From positions 823,299-887,298 of the forward strand of contig NZ_LRRU01000020.1 in assembly GCF_001641615.1 (NCBI RefSeq): DNA of 64,000 nt, given 5' to 3'. Below are positions 52,121-62,212 of this stretch, piece after piece. Each line of letters opens with the position of its first letter. Within the stretch, counting starts at the first letter, position 1. This DNA is from Pseudoalteromonas gelatinilytica. GTDB taxonomy: Bacteria; Pseudomonadota; Gammaproteobacteria; Enterobacterales; Alteromonadaceae. Both the position numbers and the translations under genes were made by a program. The notes under the pieces were generated by a model. That model saw only the letters and a list, made by a program, of their open reading frames with translations, was not told the origin of the DNA and searched no databases.

Positions 52121-53161
52121 TTATAAGCCGTTTTCGATGATTTCTAACGCGAGTTCATCGGCAATTAAATGCGTCGATTTTTGTTCTTTTTCAGAACGTG
52201 CGAAGATTTCAGTTAACGTATCGTAGATACCTTCAACGTGCTTAGTTGATGCTTCTGCACTATAACCTTCTGGTGCTGTTTCGTAGTAAACATTGATGAT
52301 ACCACCTGCGTTAATTACGTAATCTGGTGCGTATAAGATACCTTTTTCGCGGATGATCTCACCGTGACGAGACTCTGCTAATTGGTTATTCGCACAACCA
52401 GCGATAATTGTTGCTTTTAAACGCGGGATAGTCGTGTCGTTTACCGTTGCGCCAAGTGCACAAGGTGCATACACATCAACGTCTAAGTCGTAAATTTCAT
52501 CAATACCCACAGCCGTTGCATTGAAATCATTTACAACGCGCTCAACAGCTTGCTCGTTGATATCTGTTACAAATAATGTTGCGCCCGCTTCATGTAGGTG
52601 TTTACAAAGGCCGTATGCCACTGCACCTAAACCTTGCACAGCTACTTTGATACCAGCAAGGTCTTGATGACCACGTTGATGTTGTAAAGCTGCTTTAATA
52701 CCTAAAAATGTACCATACGCTGTAAATGGTGAAGGGTTACCACTTTTACCTTCAAGACCTAGCACATAGTTCGTTTCTTTATTCATAATAGCAACATCAT
52801 CACAGGTGATGTTTACGTCTTCAGCTGAATAGTAGCTACCGCTTAAACGCTCTAATTGACGACCAAATGCACGGAAAAGTTGCTCTGATTTAATTTCTTT
52901 TGCATTACCGATGATCACTGACTTACCACCACCAAATGGTAAACGTGCCACAGCATTTTTGTAGGTCATACCTTTTGATAAACGAAGTGCGTCAGTAACC
53001 GCGTCTTCATCAGTTGTGTAGTCCCACATTCTGCAACCACCAACCGCTGGACCTAACTTGGTATTGTGAACCGCGATAATAGCTTTTAGGCCTGATTCTT
53101 TATCTGAACAAAACACCACTTGCTCGTGGTTATCAAAGTCGACTTTATTAAATACAGCCAC
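52121..53161 (-). CDS. ldh: Leucine dehydrogenase
   Basis: 346 residues. The N-terminal catalytic domain contains GPAVGGCRMW, LSKGMTYKNAVARLPFGGGKSVI (catalytic Lys) and YYSAEDVN. The NAD-binding fold has VQGLGAVAYGLCKHLHEAGA and ends VINAGGIINVYYE. This is the Glu/Leu/Phe/Val dehydrogenase family and fits branched-chain leucine dehydrogenase in length. It oxidatively deaminates leucine/valine/isoleucine to keto acids. 53162-53514 upstream holds no gene. Confidence 0.92.
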   Translation of the reverse strand: MAVFNKVDFDNHEQVVFCSDKESGLKAIIAVHNTKLGPAVGGCRMWDYTTDEDAVTDALRLSKGMTYKNAVARLPFGGGKSVIIGNAKEIKSEQLFRAFGRQLERLSGSYYSAEDVNITCDDVAIMNKETNYVLGLEGKSGNPSPFTAYGTFLGIKAALQHQRGHQDLAGIKVAVQGLGAVAYGLCKHLHEAGATLFVTDINEQAVERVVNDFNATAVGIDEIYDLDVDVYAPCALGATVNDTTIPRLKATIIAGCANNQLAESRHGEIIREKGILYAPDYVINAGGIINVYYETAPEGYSAEASTKHVEGIYDTLTEIFARSEKEQKSTHLIADELALEIIENGL

Positions 53162-53514
53162 AGTTAAATACTCCGAAATTTTCTTACCCTAAGGGGTGTG
53201 AGCGCTGAAAGTGCCGAGACTTTATCACTTCGCATGCTCGCTTGCTACTAAATGAGATGATAAAACTAAGCAAAGTTCCCAAGCCGAAATATCAACTCAA
53301 AAACTAACACTTTATAGAAAAATTATACCAACCAAAGTACGCATTAAGCATTGTTAATTCAAAACAAAATATTAACATAACAAACTTTATTACGTGAACG
53401 TAAAGGTAAAGTATAGCGTAAAGAAAAAGTGACAAGAAAAATATGCCAATAAAGCCAAGTAGTATCTGCTTTATGAAGGTATGCTAAGAAAATAATTGAG
53501 ACTGGTCAGATCAG

Positions 53515-53543
53515 AAAAAAACGGCGCAGTTGCGCCGTTTTTT
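53515..53543 (-). terminator. Fumarase gene terminator
   Basis: A stem AACGGCGCA / TGCGCCGTT with A-run and T-run lies 22 bp past the fumarase stop. Confidence 0.9.
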
Positions 53544-53564
53544 AATAAAAGACTTACAAGATGG

Positions 53565-55091
53565 TTATTTTAATTTGCCATCAAGTTCTTCAATTTTTGC
53601 TTTCCAAATAGCTGGGCCTTGCGTATGTGCATTTGCACCTTCACTATCAACAGCAACCGTTACTGGCATATCTTCTACTTCAAACTCGTAGATTGCTTCC
53701 ATACCTAAATCTTCGAATGCAACAACGCGTGCTTTCTTGATTGCTTTAGATACAAGGTAAGCTGCACCACCTACCGCCATTAAGTAAATAGACTTATTGT
53801 TCTTGATTGATTCTACTGTAGCAGGCCCACGCTCAGCCTTACCAATCATACCGATGATGCCTGTTTTTTCTAACATCATATCAGTGAATTTATCCATACG
53901 CGTTGCAGTTGTAGGTCCTGCAGGACCTACCGCTTCATCACCCACTGCATCTACAGGGCCAACGTAGTAGATAAACTTGTTATCAAAATCTACGCCTTCA
54001 GGTAAACCTTCACCTGATTGGATCATATCTTGTAAACGTTTATGCGCTGCATCACGACCCGTTAAAATAGTACCAGACAGAAGAACCGTTTCACCCATCT
54101 TCCACTCTTGTGTGTCTTCTTTTGTCAGAGTGTTTAAATCAACGCGACGTGTACCTTCGCCTACTTCAAATGTAACTTCTGGCCAATCTTCTAGTTTAGG
54201 CGCTTTAAGATCAGCTGGGCCTGAACCATCTAACGTGAAGTGTACGTGACGAGTTGCTGCACAGTTCGGGATCATTACCACTGGTTTTGATGCTGCGTGA
54301 GTTGGTGCCGTTTTGATTTTCACATCAACTACGGTTGTTAAACCACCAAGACCTTGAGCACCAATACCTAACTTATTAGCACGTTCGAAGATATCGATAC
54401 GCATTTTTTCTTCAGTTGTTTCAGCGCCGCGCTCAATCAGCTCGTGAATATCAACCGGATCCATTAATGATTCTTTCGCTAGTACCGCGGCTTTTTCTGC
54501 AGTACCACCAATACCTATACCTAGCATGCCAGGTGGACACCAGCCCGCACCCATCGTTGGTAATGTTTTCTCAACCCATGCAGCCACATCATCAGATGGG
54601 TTAAGCATAACCATTTTCGTTTTATTTTCTGAGCCGCCGCCCTTCGCTGCAACCATTACCTCAACTTCGCCACCTGGCACTAAGTCGATATGAACAACTG
54701 AAGGTGTATTGTCTTTAGTGTTTTTACGCGTACCAGCTGGGTCTGCAACAATTGATGCGCGTAACGGGTTATCTGGGTTTAAGTATGCGCGACGTGTACC
54801 TTCATCAACCATTTGCTGTACAGTCATGTCTGTTTTATCCCACTTAACATCCATACCTACTTTTACGAAACAGGTAATGATACCTGTATCTTGACATAGC
54901 GGACGTTTACCTTCAGCAGACATACGAGAGTTAATTAAAATTTGCGCAATGGCATCTTTTGCCGCTTTGCTTTGCTCTTTGTTGTAAGCTTTTTCTAAGG
55001 CTTGTACGAAATCGAGAGGGTGATAAAAAGAAATGTATTGCAATGCATCTTCAATGCTATCAATGAAGTCTTGCTGACGAATTGTACTCAT
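53565..55091 (-). CDS. Class I fumarate hydratase
   Basis: 508 residues of the iron-sulfur class I family. The N-terminal alpha domain carries KRPLCQDTGIITCFVKVG (cluster Cys), GGGSENKTKMVML and CPPGMLGIGIGGTAEKA. MIPNCAATRHVHFTLDG contains a further conserved Cys, and the C-terminal beta domain has YYVGPVDAVGDEAVGPAGPTTATRMDKFTD. It interconverts fumarate and malate in the TCA cycle with an oxygen-sensitive [4Fe-4S] cluster. FumA versus FumB naming is not decidable. Diverges from pabB. Confidence 0.95.
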   Translation of the reverse strand: MSTIRQQDFIDSIEDALQYISFYHPLDFVQALEKAYNKEQSKAAKDAIAQILINSRMSAEGKRPLCQDTGIITCFVKVGMDVKWDKTDMTVQQMVDEGTRRAYLNPDNPLRASIVADPAGTRKNTKDNTPSVVHIDLVPGGEVEVMVAAKGGGSENKTKMVMLNPSDDVAAWVEKTLPTMGAGWCPPGMLGIGIGGTAEKAAVLAKESLMDPVDIHELIERGAETTEEKMRIDIFERANKLGIGAQGLGGLTTVVDVKIKTAPTHAASKPVVMIPNCAATRHVHFTLDGSGPADLKAPKLEDWPEVTFEVGEGTRRVDLNTLTKEDTQEWKMGETVLLSGTILTGRDAAHKRLQDMIQSGEGLPEGVDFDNKFIYYVGPVDAVGDEAVGPAGPTTATRMDKFTDMMLEKTGIIGMIGKAERGPATVESIKNNKSIYLMAVGGAAYLVSKAIKKARVVAFEDLGMEAIYEFEVEDMPVTVAVDSEGANAHTQGPAIWKAKIEELDGKLK

Positions 55092-55272
55092 TACGGGTTC
55101 CTTAAGTTTTTATCGCGTAGCGCTGTACGTGATCCTGAGTAAACCGGTGACGAAGATTTACTCTACGGGTTAGTCATGGCATCACTATAAAGGAAATCAT
55201 AACGCTGCCAATCAAATTTAACTTATGATACCCTCCTCGCCCGTTTCGGGCTAGTTATTCAGGGCAATGTAG

Positions 55273-56616
55273 ATGATAAACGATGAAAATTTGTGCATTA
55301 AATTAGATTTAAGCGGTGATTGTATCGCGCTATTTAGTCATTTTGCTCATTTGCCCCATGCTGTGTTGCTCGATTCAGCCAATAGCGAGCATGTAAATAG
55401 CCGCTTCGATATCATTGCCATTGCGCCATTAAAGCGATTAGAAGTGCGTGAAAATACATGCTTTGTCGACGGCAAGGCGCAATCAAGTGATTGTTTTAGC
55501 TTGATGAAAGCAGGTCTTCAGGAATTTAATCACACAGCAAACCCTAACAATCTGCCTTTTACAGGTGGTTGGCTTGGCTATTTTGGTTATGACTTAGGTC
55601 GTGTGATTGAAACTATGCCAAATCATGCCGAAAACGACATTAACATGCCGCAAATAGCTGTTGGACTTTATCCTGATGCTCTTATTTTTGATAAGCAACA
55701 GCAAAGCTGGTTTTACGTTTGTCAGCCAAATCAAAATCGCTTAGCGCTATACCAGCAGCACCTAAACGAAACGCCAGCAAGTGCAGAGTTCGCGCTACAA
55801 AGCGACTGGCAGTCAAATATGAGCAAAGCCAGCTACAGCGAAAAATTCGAGAAAATTCAAGCTTATTTAAAAAGTGGTGACTGTTACCAGATCAACCTTG
55901 CGCAGCGTTTTAAAGCTGAATTTTCAGGTTCAACATGGCAAGCCTATAAACAACTTCGAGAAGCGAATAAAGCCCCATTTTCAAGCTATATAAATCACCC
56001 AGATGGCGCTATTTTATCTATCTCCCCTGAGCGCTTCATCTCCATAAATCAAGGTCAAATAGAAACCAAGCCCATTAAAGGAACGCTCCCTCGTTTGGCT
56101 GACCCTGAACAAGACCAAGCACAAGCAACCCGTTTACAACAATCTGAAAAAGACCGCGCAGAAAATGTCATGATTGTTGATCTGCTGCGCAACGATTTAG
56201 GCAAAGTGGCTCGTCCAGGTAGTGTCACCGTACCCTCGCTATTTGCCATTGAAAGCTTTCCAGCTGTACATCATTTAGTAAGTACTGTGCGCGCAGAATT
56301 AGCGGATGGCAAAGATGCCGTTGACCAAATTCATGCCGCTTTCCCGGGTGGTTCAATTACCGGAGCACCGAAAATTCGTGCTATGGAAATTATTGAAGAG
56401 CTCGAACCACATCGCCGTAGTGTGTACTGTGGCTCAATTGGCTATTTGAGTGCCTGTGGCAACATGGATACCAGTATCACAATTCGCACTTTAGTGTGTC
56501 ATCAAGGTGCAATTTATTGCTGGGCTGGCGGTGGCATTGTGGCTGATTCAAAGGTCGACTTGGAGTACCAAGAAACTTACGATAAAGTAAATAAAATACT
56601 GCCTTTATTAAAGTAA
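55273..56616 (+). CDS. pabB: Aminodeoxychorismate synthase component I
   Basis: 447 residues. The N-terminal part holds GGWLGYFGYDLGR. The chorismate-binding core carries SGDCYQINLAQRF, SPERFI, KPIKGTLPR, DLLRNDLGKVARPGSV, HLVSTVRAEL, FPGGSITGAPKIRAMEIIEELE and GCGG-like WAGGGIVADS near the end. The PIKGT signature distinguishes PabB/TrpE; absence of trp genes and the length favour PabB. With PabA it makes 4-amino-4-deoxychorismate for folate. An AGGGC ribosome binding site precedes the ATG. Confidence 0.92.
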   Translation: MINDENLCIKLDLSGDCIALFSHFAHLPHAVLLDSANSEHVNSRFDIIAIAPLKRLEVRENTCFVDGKAQSSDCFSLMKAGLQEFNHTANPNNLPFTGGWLGYFGYDLGRVIETMPNHAENDINMPQIAVGLYPDALIFDKQQQSWFYVCQPNQNRLALYQQHLNETPASAEFALQSDWQSNMSKASYSEKFEKIQAYLKSGDCYQINLAQRFKAEFSGSTWQAYKQLREANKAPFSSYINHPDGAILSISPERFISINQGQIETKPIKGTLPRLADPEQDQAQATRLQQSEKDRAENVMIVDLLRNDLGKVARPGSVTVPSLFAIESFPAVHHLVSTVRAELADGKDAVDQIHAAFPGGSITGAPKIRAMEIIEELEPHRRSVYCGSIGYLSACGNMDTSITIRTLVCHQGAIYCWAGGGIVADSKVDLEYQETYDKVNKILPLLK

Positions 56617-56634
56617 ACGTTGAAGTAACAAACC

Positions 56635-57213
56635 TTGAATAGTCAGCAAATAATTGCCCGTTTTAGTTTAAGTCAAACCACAGAGCGTCCAGCTACCATT
56701 CGCTTTAATGCCGAAAAGCGTGCCAGTGCCGTGATGTTACCTTTGCTAGATATTAATGACGAAGCGCATTTGTTGCTGTGCAAACGACCAAGTTATTTAC
56801 TTCATCACCCGGGGGAGATTTGCTTACCAGGTGGAAAGTATGAAGAGCAAGATGACACGTTAATGCACACAGCCCTTCGAGAGCTCAATGAAGAGCTTAA
56901 TATTGGCACACATCAAGTGACTGTCCACGGTAAATTACACCAGTACGCGACCCTGACTGGTTTCACTATTGAGCCTTTTGTGTGTACCCTCAGCGAAGGG
57001 ACAACATGGCAAGCAGATCCCAACGAAGTTGCTGCCAGCTTTTTACTGCCTTTATCTTATTTGAGTAACCAACAAAATTGGCAGCCCCTCCCCTTTGAGC
57101 GAAATGGTAAAACCATTACTTTGCAAGGTTTGATGACCCCCCATGGCCTGCTTTGGGGAGCAACAGCGAGCATTATTAATAACTTTATCAAACAGCTCGC
57201 CCTACCAGTTTAA
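56635..57213 (+). CDS. nudL: Nudix hydrolase, CoA pyrophosphatase (NudL/YeaB type)
   Basis: 192 residues starting at TTG 56635, 18 bp past pabB; no upstream ATG is available and the first internal Met (residue 34) would cut the domain. The UPF0035 signature LLHHPGEICLPGGKYE precedes the Nudix box (GGKYEEQDDTLMHTALRELNEELNI). YATLTGFTIEPFV is family-typical. It is predicted to hydrolyse CoA to 3',5'-ADP and phosphopantetheine. The pabB-nudL-sdaA gene order is seen in enterics too. Confidence 0.92.
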   Translation: MNSQQIIARFSLSQTTERPATIRFNAEKRASAVMLPLLDINDEAHLLLCKRPSYLLHHPGEICLPGGKYEEQDDTLMHTALRELNEELNIGTHQVTVHGKLHQYATLTGFTIEPFVCTLSEGTTWQADPNEVAASFLLPLSYLSNQQNWQPLPFERNGKTITLQGLMTPHGLLWGATASIINNFIKQLALPV

Positions 57214-57313
57214 TTATCCTGCTTTTAGGGTTACACAGACACTTTTAAACGTTATTATGTGGCACCGTTCAAAGGCAGGTAGTATGCCGTTAAAGGAAAA
57301 TGAGTAGCAAATT

Positions 57314-58690
57314 ATGATCAGTGCATTCGATATGTTTAGTATTGGTATTGGCCCATCGTCATCTCACACTGTTGGCCCAATGCGCGCTTCGCGTTTATTT
57401 GTAAACGAATTAGAAGAAAAAAACTTACTTGCAAACGTCACCGATATTAAAGTTGAGCTGTTTGGCTCACTAGGTCAAACAGGTATTGGCCACGGCTCAG
57501 GTAAAGCCGTGATCTTAGGCCTTGCTGGCTATGATCCCGAAACCATTGATGCTGATTTAGTTGACGATATTCTGGCAAAAATCGAAAAAGAACAGGTTAT
57601 TTACTTAAACCAAAGCCATAAAGCCAATTTCCCTAAGCAAGGTGCGATTGTATTCCATCGTCGTAAAACACTACCAAAGCACTCAAATGCGATGGAAATC
57701 ATTGCGAGTCAAAATGGCGAAAAGCTATTCAGTAAAGTGTATTACTCAATCGGCGGCGGATTTATCGTAACTGACGAAGAATTCGAGAACGAAAAACAAA
57801 AAGCACTCGAAATCCGCGAGGAAAACCCTGCACCTTATCCGTTTAACACGGCTAAAGAGTTGTTAGAGCTATGCCGTGAATCAGGGTTTAGTGTATCAAC
57901 ACTTATGATGCATAACGAAAAAACCTTACGCAGCGAAAAAGATATCAAAGATGAGTTGTTTAATATTTGGCAAGTTATGAAAGCCTGTATTGAACGTGGC
58001 ATGCGCACAGAAGGGATTTTACCTGGTGGTTTAAAAGTAAAACGCCGTGCACCTAGCCTCCACCTTAAATTAAATATTGAGGTAAACAATGACCCACTGC
58101 GTGCGATGGACTGGGTTGATTTGTTTGCACTTGCAGTAAACGAAGAGAACGCGGCCGGTGGCCGTGTAGTTACCGCACCAACCAATGGTGCTGCGGGCAT
58201 TTTACCTGCGGTATTAATGTATTATCACACTTTCATTAAAGAAGTAGACCGTGATATTGCGACCCGTTACTTATTAACAGCAGCAGCCATTGGTATTTTA
58301 TATAAAAAGAATGCGTCAATTTCTGGTGCTGAAGTAGGTTGCCAAGGTGAAGTGGGCGTTGCTTGCTCAATGGCAGCGGGCGCCCTAACCGAAATCATGG
58401 GTGGTAATGTTGTGCAGGTTGAAAACGCCGCTGAGATTGGTATGGAGCACAATCTAGGTCTAACCTGTGACCCAGTAGGAGGCCTTGTGCAAGTACCATG
58501 TATTGAACGTAATGCGATGGGCGCTATCAAAGCAATCAATGCATCACGCCTTGCAATGCGTGGTTCTGGCGAGCAAAAAGTGACCCTTGATAAGGTAATT
58601 AAAACCATGCTCGACACAGGTAATGATATGAAAACAAAATACAAAGAAACCGCTCGCGGTGGCTTAGCAGTTAATATCATCGAGTGTTAA
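57314..58690 (+). CDS. sdaA: L-serine ammonia-lyase
   Basis: 458 residues, length and content like E. coli SdaA (454). The N-terminal SDH-beta part has FDMFSIGIGPSSSHTVGPMRA and FGSLGQTGIGHGSGKAVILGL. The alpha part has cluster Cys residues in GCQGEVGVACSMAAGALTEIMGG, GLTCDPVGGLVQVPCIERNAMGA. The [4Fe-4S] enzyme converts L-serine to pyruvate and ammonia. It follows nudL, as in E. coli. Confidence 0.96.
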   Translation: MISAFDMFSIGIGPSSSHTVGPMRASRLFVNELEEKNLLANVTDIKVELFGSLGQTGIGHGSGKAVILGLAGYDPETIDADLVDDILAKIEKEQVIYLNQSHKANFPKQGAIVFHRRKTLPKHSNAMEIIASQNGEKLFSKVYYSIGGGFIVTDEEFENEKQKALEIREENPAPYPFNTAKELLELCRESGFSVSTLMMHNEKTLRSEKDIKDELFNIWQVMKACIERGMRTEGILPGGLKVKRRAPSLHLKLNIEVNNDPLRAMDWVDLFALAVNEENAAGGRVVTAPTNGAAGILPAVLMYYHTFIKEVDRDIATRYLLTAAAIGILYKKNASISGAEVGCQGEVGVACSMAAGALTEIMGGNVVQVENAAEIGMEHNLGLTCDPVGGLVQVPCIERNAMGAIKAINASRLAMRGSGEQKVTLDKVIKTMLDTGNDMKTKYKETARGGLAVNIIEC

Positions 58691-58703
58691 TTTTCAGCAC
58701 AAT

Positions 58704-58733
58704 AAAAAAAGCCGCTTTAAAGCGGCTTTTTTT
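58704..58733. terminator. Bidirectional terminator between sdaA and cysB
   Basis: A perfect 30-bp palindrome with core AGCCGCTTTAAAGCGGCT and A7/T7 flanks serves both convergent genes. Confidence 0.92.
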
Positions 58734-58737
58734 ATTT

Positions 58738-59715
58738 CTATTTTACTGGTAACTCTATATTTTCGAAGAGCTTATCAACATCTTCTTGGTTACGTAATAA
58801 GCTTGCTCGCTCAACCAATTCTTTGGTTAAGTGTGGTGCAAATCGTTCAATAAAATCATACATATAGCTGCGTAAAAAGCTGCCTTTTCTAAAGCCAATC
58901 TTAGTAGTACTCGCTTCAAATAAATGGCTTGCATCAATACACACTAAATCAGTGTCTGTTACTTGGTCTATTGCCATCGATGCGACAACGCCCACACCTA
59001 GCCCTAAACGCACATAGGTTTTGATTACATCAGCATCCGTTGCAGTAAATACGATATGTGGCTCAAGTCCATGAGCATTGAAAGCTTTATCTAATTCAGA
59101 GCGACCAGTAAAACCAAACACATATGTTATCAGCGGGTATTTAGCCACATCGGCAACCGTTAAGTTATCAGCCTTTTGCGCAAGTGGGTGTGTTTTTGCC
59201 ACGACGATACTGCGATTCCAGTGATAGCACGGCAACATAACTAAATCAGAGTATAAATGCAGTGCCTCAGTCGCAATGGCAAAATCAGCGTCGCCTCGTG
59301 CTGCTGCATCAGAAATCTGCTGTGGCGTACCTTGGTGCATATGCAAAGACACTGCCGGGTACTTTTTCATAAAGCCTTGAATAACATTAGGTAATGCATA
59401 GCGTGCTTGTGTGTGCGTGGTCGCGATATTTAGTTTACCTTGATCCGGTAAGGTATGTTCATTGGCAACCGCTTTGATACCCTCAACCTTTGATAGTATC
59501 TCACGTGAAATATTAATGATTTCGTTACCGGCACTAGTTACATGCGTTAAGTGTTTGCCACTACGACCAAAGATCTGCACACCAAGTTCATCTTCAAGCA
59601 TACGAACTTGTTTCGAGATCCCCGGTTGCGAGGTAAATAAACTTTCTGCTGTTGCAGAGACATTCAGTTTATGATTTTGGACTTCGACTATATATCTGAG
59701 TTGTTGTAGTTTCAT
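58738..59715 (-). CDS. cysB: LysR-type regulator CysB
   Basis: 325 residues (E. coli CysB is 324) and nearly collinear with it: MKLQQLRYIVEVQNHKLNVSATAE, SQPGISKQVRMLEDELGVQIF (HTH), ATTHTQARYALPNVIQGF, YHWNRSIVV, TYVFGFTGRSELD and FTATDADVIKTYVRLGLGVG. It activates cysteine/sulfate-assimilation genes with N-acetylserine as inducer. It is monocistronic. The region 59716-60013 upstream holds no gene. Confidence 0.96.
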   Translation of the reverse strand: MKLQQLRYIVEVQNHKLNVSATAESLFTSQPGISKQVRMLEDELGVQIFGRSGKHLTHVTSAGNEIINISREILSKVEGIKAVANEHTLPDQGKLNIATTHTQARYALPNVIQGFMKKYPAVSLHMHQGTPQQISDAAARGDADFAIATEALHLYSDLVMLPCYHWNRSIVVAKTHPLAQKADNLTVADVAKYPLITYVFGFTGRSELDKAFNAHGLEPHIVFTATDADVIKTYVRLGLGVGVVASMAIDQVTDTDLVCIDASHLFEASTTKIGFRKGSFLRSYMYDFIERFAPHLTKELVERASLLRNQEDVDKLFENIELPVK

Positions 59716-60013
59716 GGCTGCATTGTAAACGTTGTTATTGTTTATTTATAAAGGCTGCAAAGCACAATGCCAAGTGATATTTCATCGCGCTATACATTTA
59801 TATCGATTGTTTCTAAGGCTAACACATTAAATTACAGCTCGGTAGCCGTGTTTACACGCAAAATATTCAATAAAGGTGCTAGTTTAGCGCTATACTCATT
59901 ATAAAGTAGTAATCATCGGAAGTTTATTCTAGATAACTAACCGCAAAGCTGTTCAGATCTGATCTTTTTAATGTAATATAAAAAAATTAGATAGTTAAAA
60001 CTGAGATTTAGTA

Positions 60014-60772
60014 ATGATTGTTTCTATCATCATCATGCTCATTGTTGCATTAATCGTCATTGCACTGTGGGTAAGTGCGGTGCAACAACATAAAGAAAAG
60101 CAAGAAGCAGAGCGCCGTAAAGAGTTAACAAAGTTAAAGAAAATCATTGAAGAAGCAGAAGATGTTTTGCTTAACAGTGCTAATATTCCCATGTCTGAAA
60201 ACATCCTGCGTATTCTCCAGCGTCGTATTTATGATGCTCTAGCAGGTATGGTCGAACTGTCTCCAAGCTCAAAAGAGTTAAAAAATCGCTTAAAAGAATC
60301 TAAAGAGCGTTTAAGCTCGCCAATAGAAGCAAATAACAGTGACGCACTGGTGTTACCTGATAACGACAAACAACTAATCGCATTAATCCAAGGTATTAAA
60401 AAATTACGTGCGGTACTGCGCTCAGAGCATGGTAAAGGTAAAGTTGATAGCCAAGTATTTGTTGCAGAAGATAAACGCCTTGAAAAATTGCAGTTAAGGA
60501 TCAATGTAGAAAGCCAAATCAAACGTGGTTTATCTGCTCGCTCAGCAAACATGGTGGGATCAGCCAGACAATATTTTGAAAAGGCACTTGCTACCCTATC
60601 GGGAGTGAGCTACAGCGATGAATATGTGAGTGCAAAACGACAAGAAGTTGAAAATTACTTAGAAGCGATTAGCTCTGAATTGAAAGCATCAAATGCAACA
60701 TCAAGAAAGAAAAAAGCAGAACAAGAGCAAGACGATTTAGACGTGTTATTCGCACCAAAGAAAAAGTGGTAA
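60014..60772 (+). CDS. Membrane-anchored coiled-coil protein of unknown function
   Basis: 252 residues. One N-terminal membrane helix (IVSIIIMLIVALIVIALWVSAV, residues 2-23) is followed by a basic/acidic coiled-coil segment (~24-52). A helical body (~55-220) follows, including a TPR-like RSANMVGSARQYFEKALATLSG stretch, then a charged, Lys-rich tail ending LFAPKKKW. I do not recognise a named family. It stands alone, divergent from cysB, with a weak ribosome binding site. Confidence 0.72.
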   Translation: MIVSIIIMLIVALIVIALWVSAVQQHKEKQEAERRKELTKLKKIIEEAEDVLLNSANIPMSENILRILQRRIYDALAGMVELSPSSKELKNRLKESKERLSSPIEANNSDALVLPDNDKQLIALIQGIKKLRAVLRSEHGKGKVDSQVFVAEDKRLEKLQLRINVESQIKRGLSARSANMVGSARQYFEKALATLSGVSYSDEYVSAKRQEVENYLEAISSELKASNATSRKKKAEQEQDDLDVLFAPKKKW

Positions 60773-60798
60773 ACCACTTTTTCTTTGCTTTGAGCTGA

Positions 60799-62091
60799 TT
60801 AAGATAAAAACGCAAACTTAACGATAAATAATGCTGTTAATACCCACACACTGATACTGATTTCATCTTTTTTACCACATACCAACTTCACCGCAGTATA
60901 CGAAATAAAACCCAGTGCAATACCGTGCGCAATCGAGAACGTTAACGGTGTCATCAATAATACCACGCTCACTGGAATGGCATCTGTCATATCATCCCAA
61001 TTGACCAGCTTTAAGTTTTGCATCATTAAAACAGCAACATACAAAATCGCACCTGCCGTTGCATAAGCTGGGATCATACCGGCTAGTGGTGCAAAGAACA
61101 TCATTAACAAGAAACAAATGCCTACAACCACCGCGGTAAGACCAGTACGGCCGCCCACAGATACGCCTGCTACTGATTCAATGTACGACGTCGTTGTTGA
61201 CGTACCAAGCATTGAACCGGCAATGGTTGCTGTGCTGTCTGCACTTAATGCACGACCTAAACGAGGCATTTTACCTTGCTCATCAGCAAGCCCTGCTTTT
61301 TGCGTAACAGCAACTAAAGTGCCTGAGGTATCAAACAAATCAACAAATAAGAAAGCAAAAATCACTGTTAGCATTGAGATTTCTAATGCTGATGCAAAAT
61401 CTAATTGCATAAAGGTTGGCGCAATTGAAGGTGGCATTGACACAATACCTTGGTATTGCACAAGATCTAAACCAAGGGCGATAGCCGTTACTAATAAAAT
61501 ACTAATTAGCACGCCACTTTTCATGTCGCGATATAAAAGAGCCGCAATCACAAAAAAGCTAAAAATGGCGAGTAAAGGACCCGGCGCTGTGATGTCGCCT
61601 AACTGCACTAGCGTTGCAGGGCTTGCTACGATAATACCGGCGTTCTTCAATGCAATAAGCGCTAAGAAAGCACCGATACCTGTGGCAATGGCACGCTTTA
61701 ATACCAGTGGAATGGCATCAATGATCCACTCTCGCACCTTAAATAGGCTTAAACACAAAAAGATACAGCCAGACATAAATACTGCGCCAAGGGCAGCTTG
61801 CCAAGTGTGGCCCATGCCAAGCACTACACCATAGGTAAAGAAAGCGTTTAAGCCCATACCTGGCGCCAATGCTAATGGGTAGTTAGCCCATAAACCCATG
61901 ATAAAACAGCCGATTGCAGCTGCAATACAGGTTGCAACAAATGCCGCACCTTGGTCCATTCCTGCTTCGGCTAACATGGCTGGGTTAACAAATACAATGT
62001 AAACCATGGTAATGAATGTTGTTATACCAGCAATAGTCTCGCGGCGCACAGAGGTGTTGTTTTCAGTGATTTTGAAAAGTCTTTCGAACAT
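60799..62091 (-). CDS. NCS2 family purine permease (AzgA-type)
   Basis: 430 residues with about 13 membrane segments. It belongs to the AzgA-like NCS2 branch: RRETIAGITTFITMVYIVFVNPAML, PLALAPGMGLNAFFTY, FLFVDLFDTSGTL and STATIAGSMLGTSTTTSYIESVAGVSVGGRTGLTAVV. E. coli relatives (GhxP, AdeP) carry hypoxanthine/guanine or adenine by proton symport, so the substrate is a purine base; which one cannot be told. Located on its own. Confidence 0.93.
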   Translation of the reverse strand: MFERLFKITENNTSVRRETIAGITTFITMVYIVFVNPAMLAEAGMDQGAAFVATCIAAAIGCFIMGLWANYPLALAPGMGLNAFFTYGVVLGMGHTWQAALGAVFMSGCIFLCLSLFKVREWIIDAIPLVLKRAIATGIGAFLALIALKNAGIIVASPATLVQLGDITAPGPLLAIFSFFVIAALLYRDMKSGVLISILLVTAIALGLDLVQYQGIVSMPPSIAPTFMQLDFASALEISMLTVIFAFLFVDLFDTSGTLVAVTQKAGLADEQGKMPRLGRALSADSTATIAGSMLGTSTTTSYIESVAGVSVGGRTGLTAVVVGICFLLMMFFAPLAGMIPAYATAGAILYVAVLMMQNLKLVNWDDMTDAIPVSVVLLMTPLTFSIAHGIALGFISYTAVKLVCGKKDEISISVWVLTALFIVKFAFLS

Positions 62092-62212
62092 GTTGAACTT
62101 TAAGTTGAGATTAATTGGCTAATTTTATCATATTTTATCTCAATAAGAGGACATTTTACCTTGCAATGTTCTAAACTAATAAGGTCTTTTATTTCAAGAA
62201 AATAACTAAACT

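Noticed and set aside
53500..53516. CTGGTCAGATCAG resembling a FadR site
   Set aside because: One core mismatch, and it lies ~340 bp from the leucine dehydrogenase start beside the fumarase terminator; likely chance.
61118..61834. 238-codon plus-strand open frame
   Set aside because: It lies wholly antisense to the NCS2 permease, which has clear family motifs; composition is that of a shadow frame.
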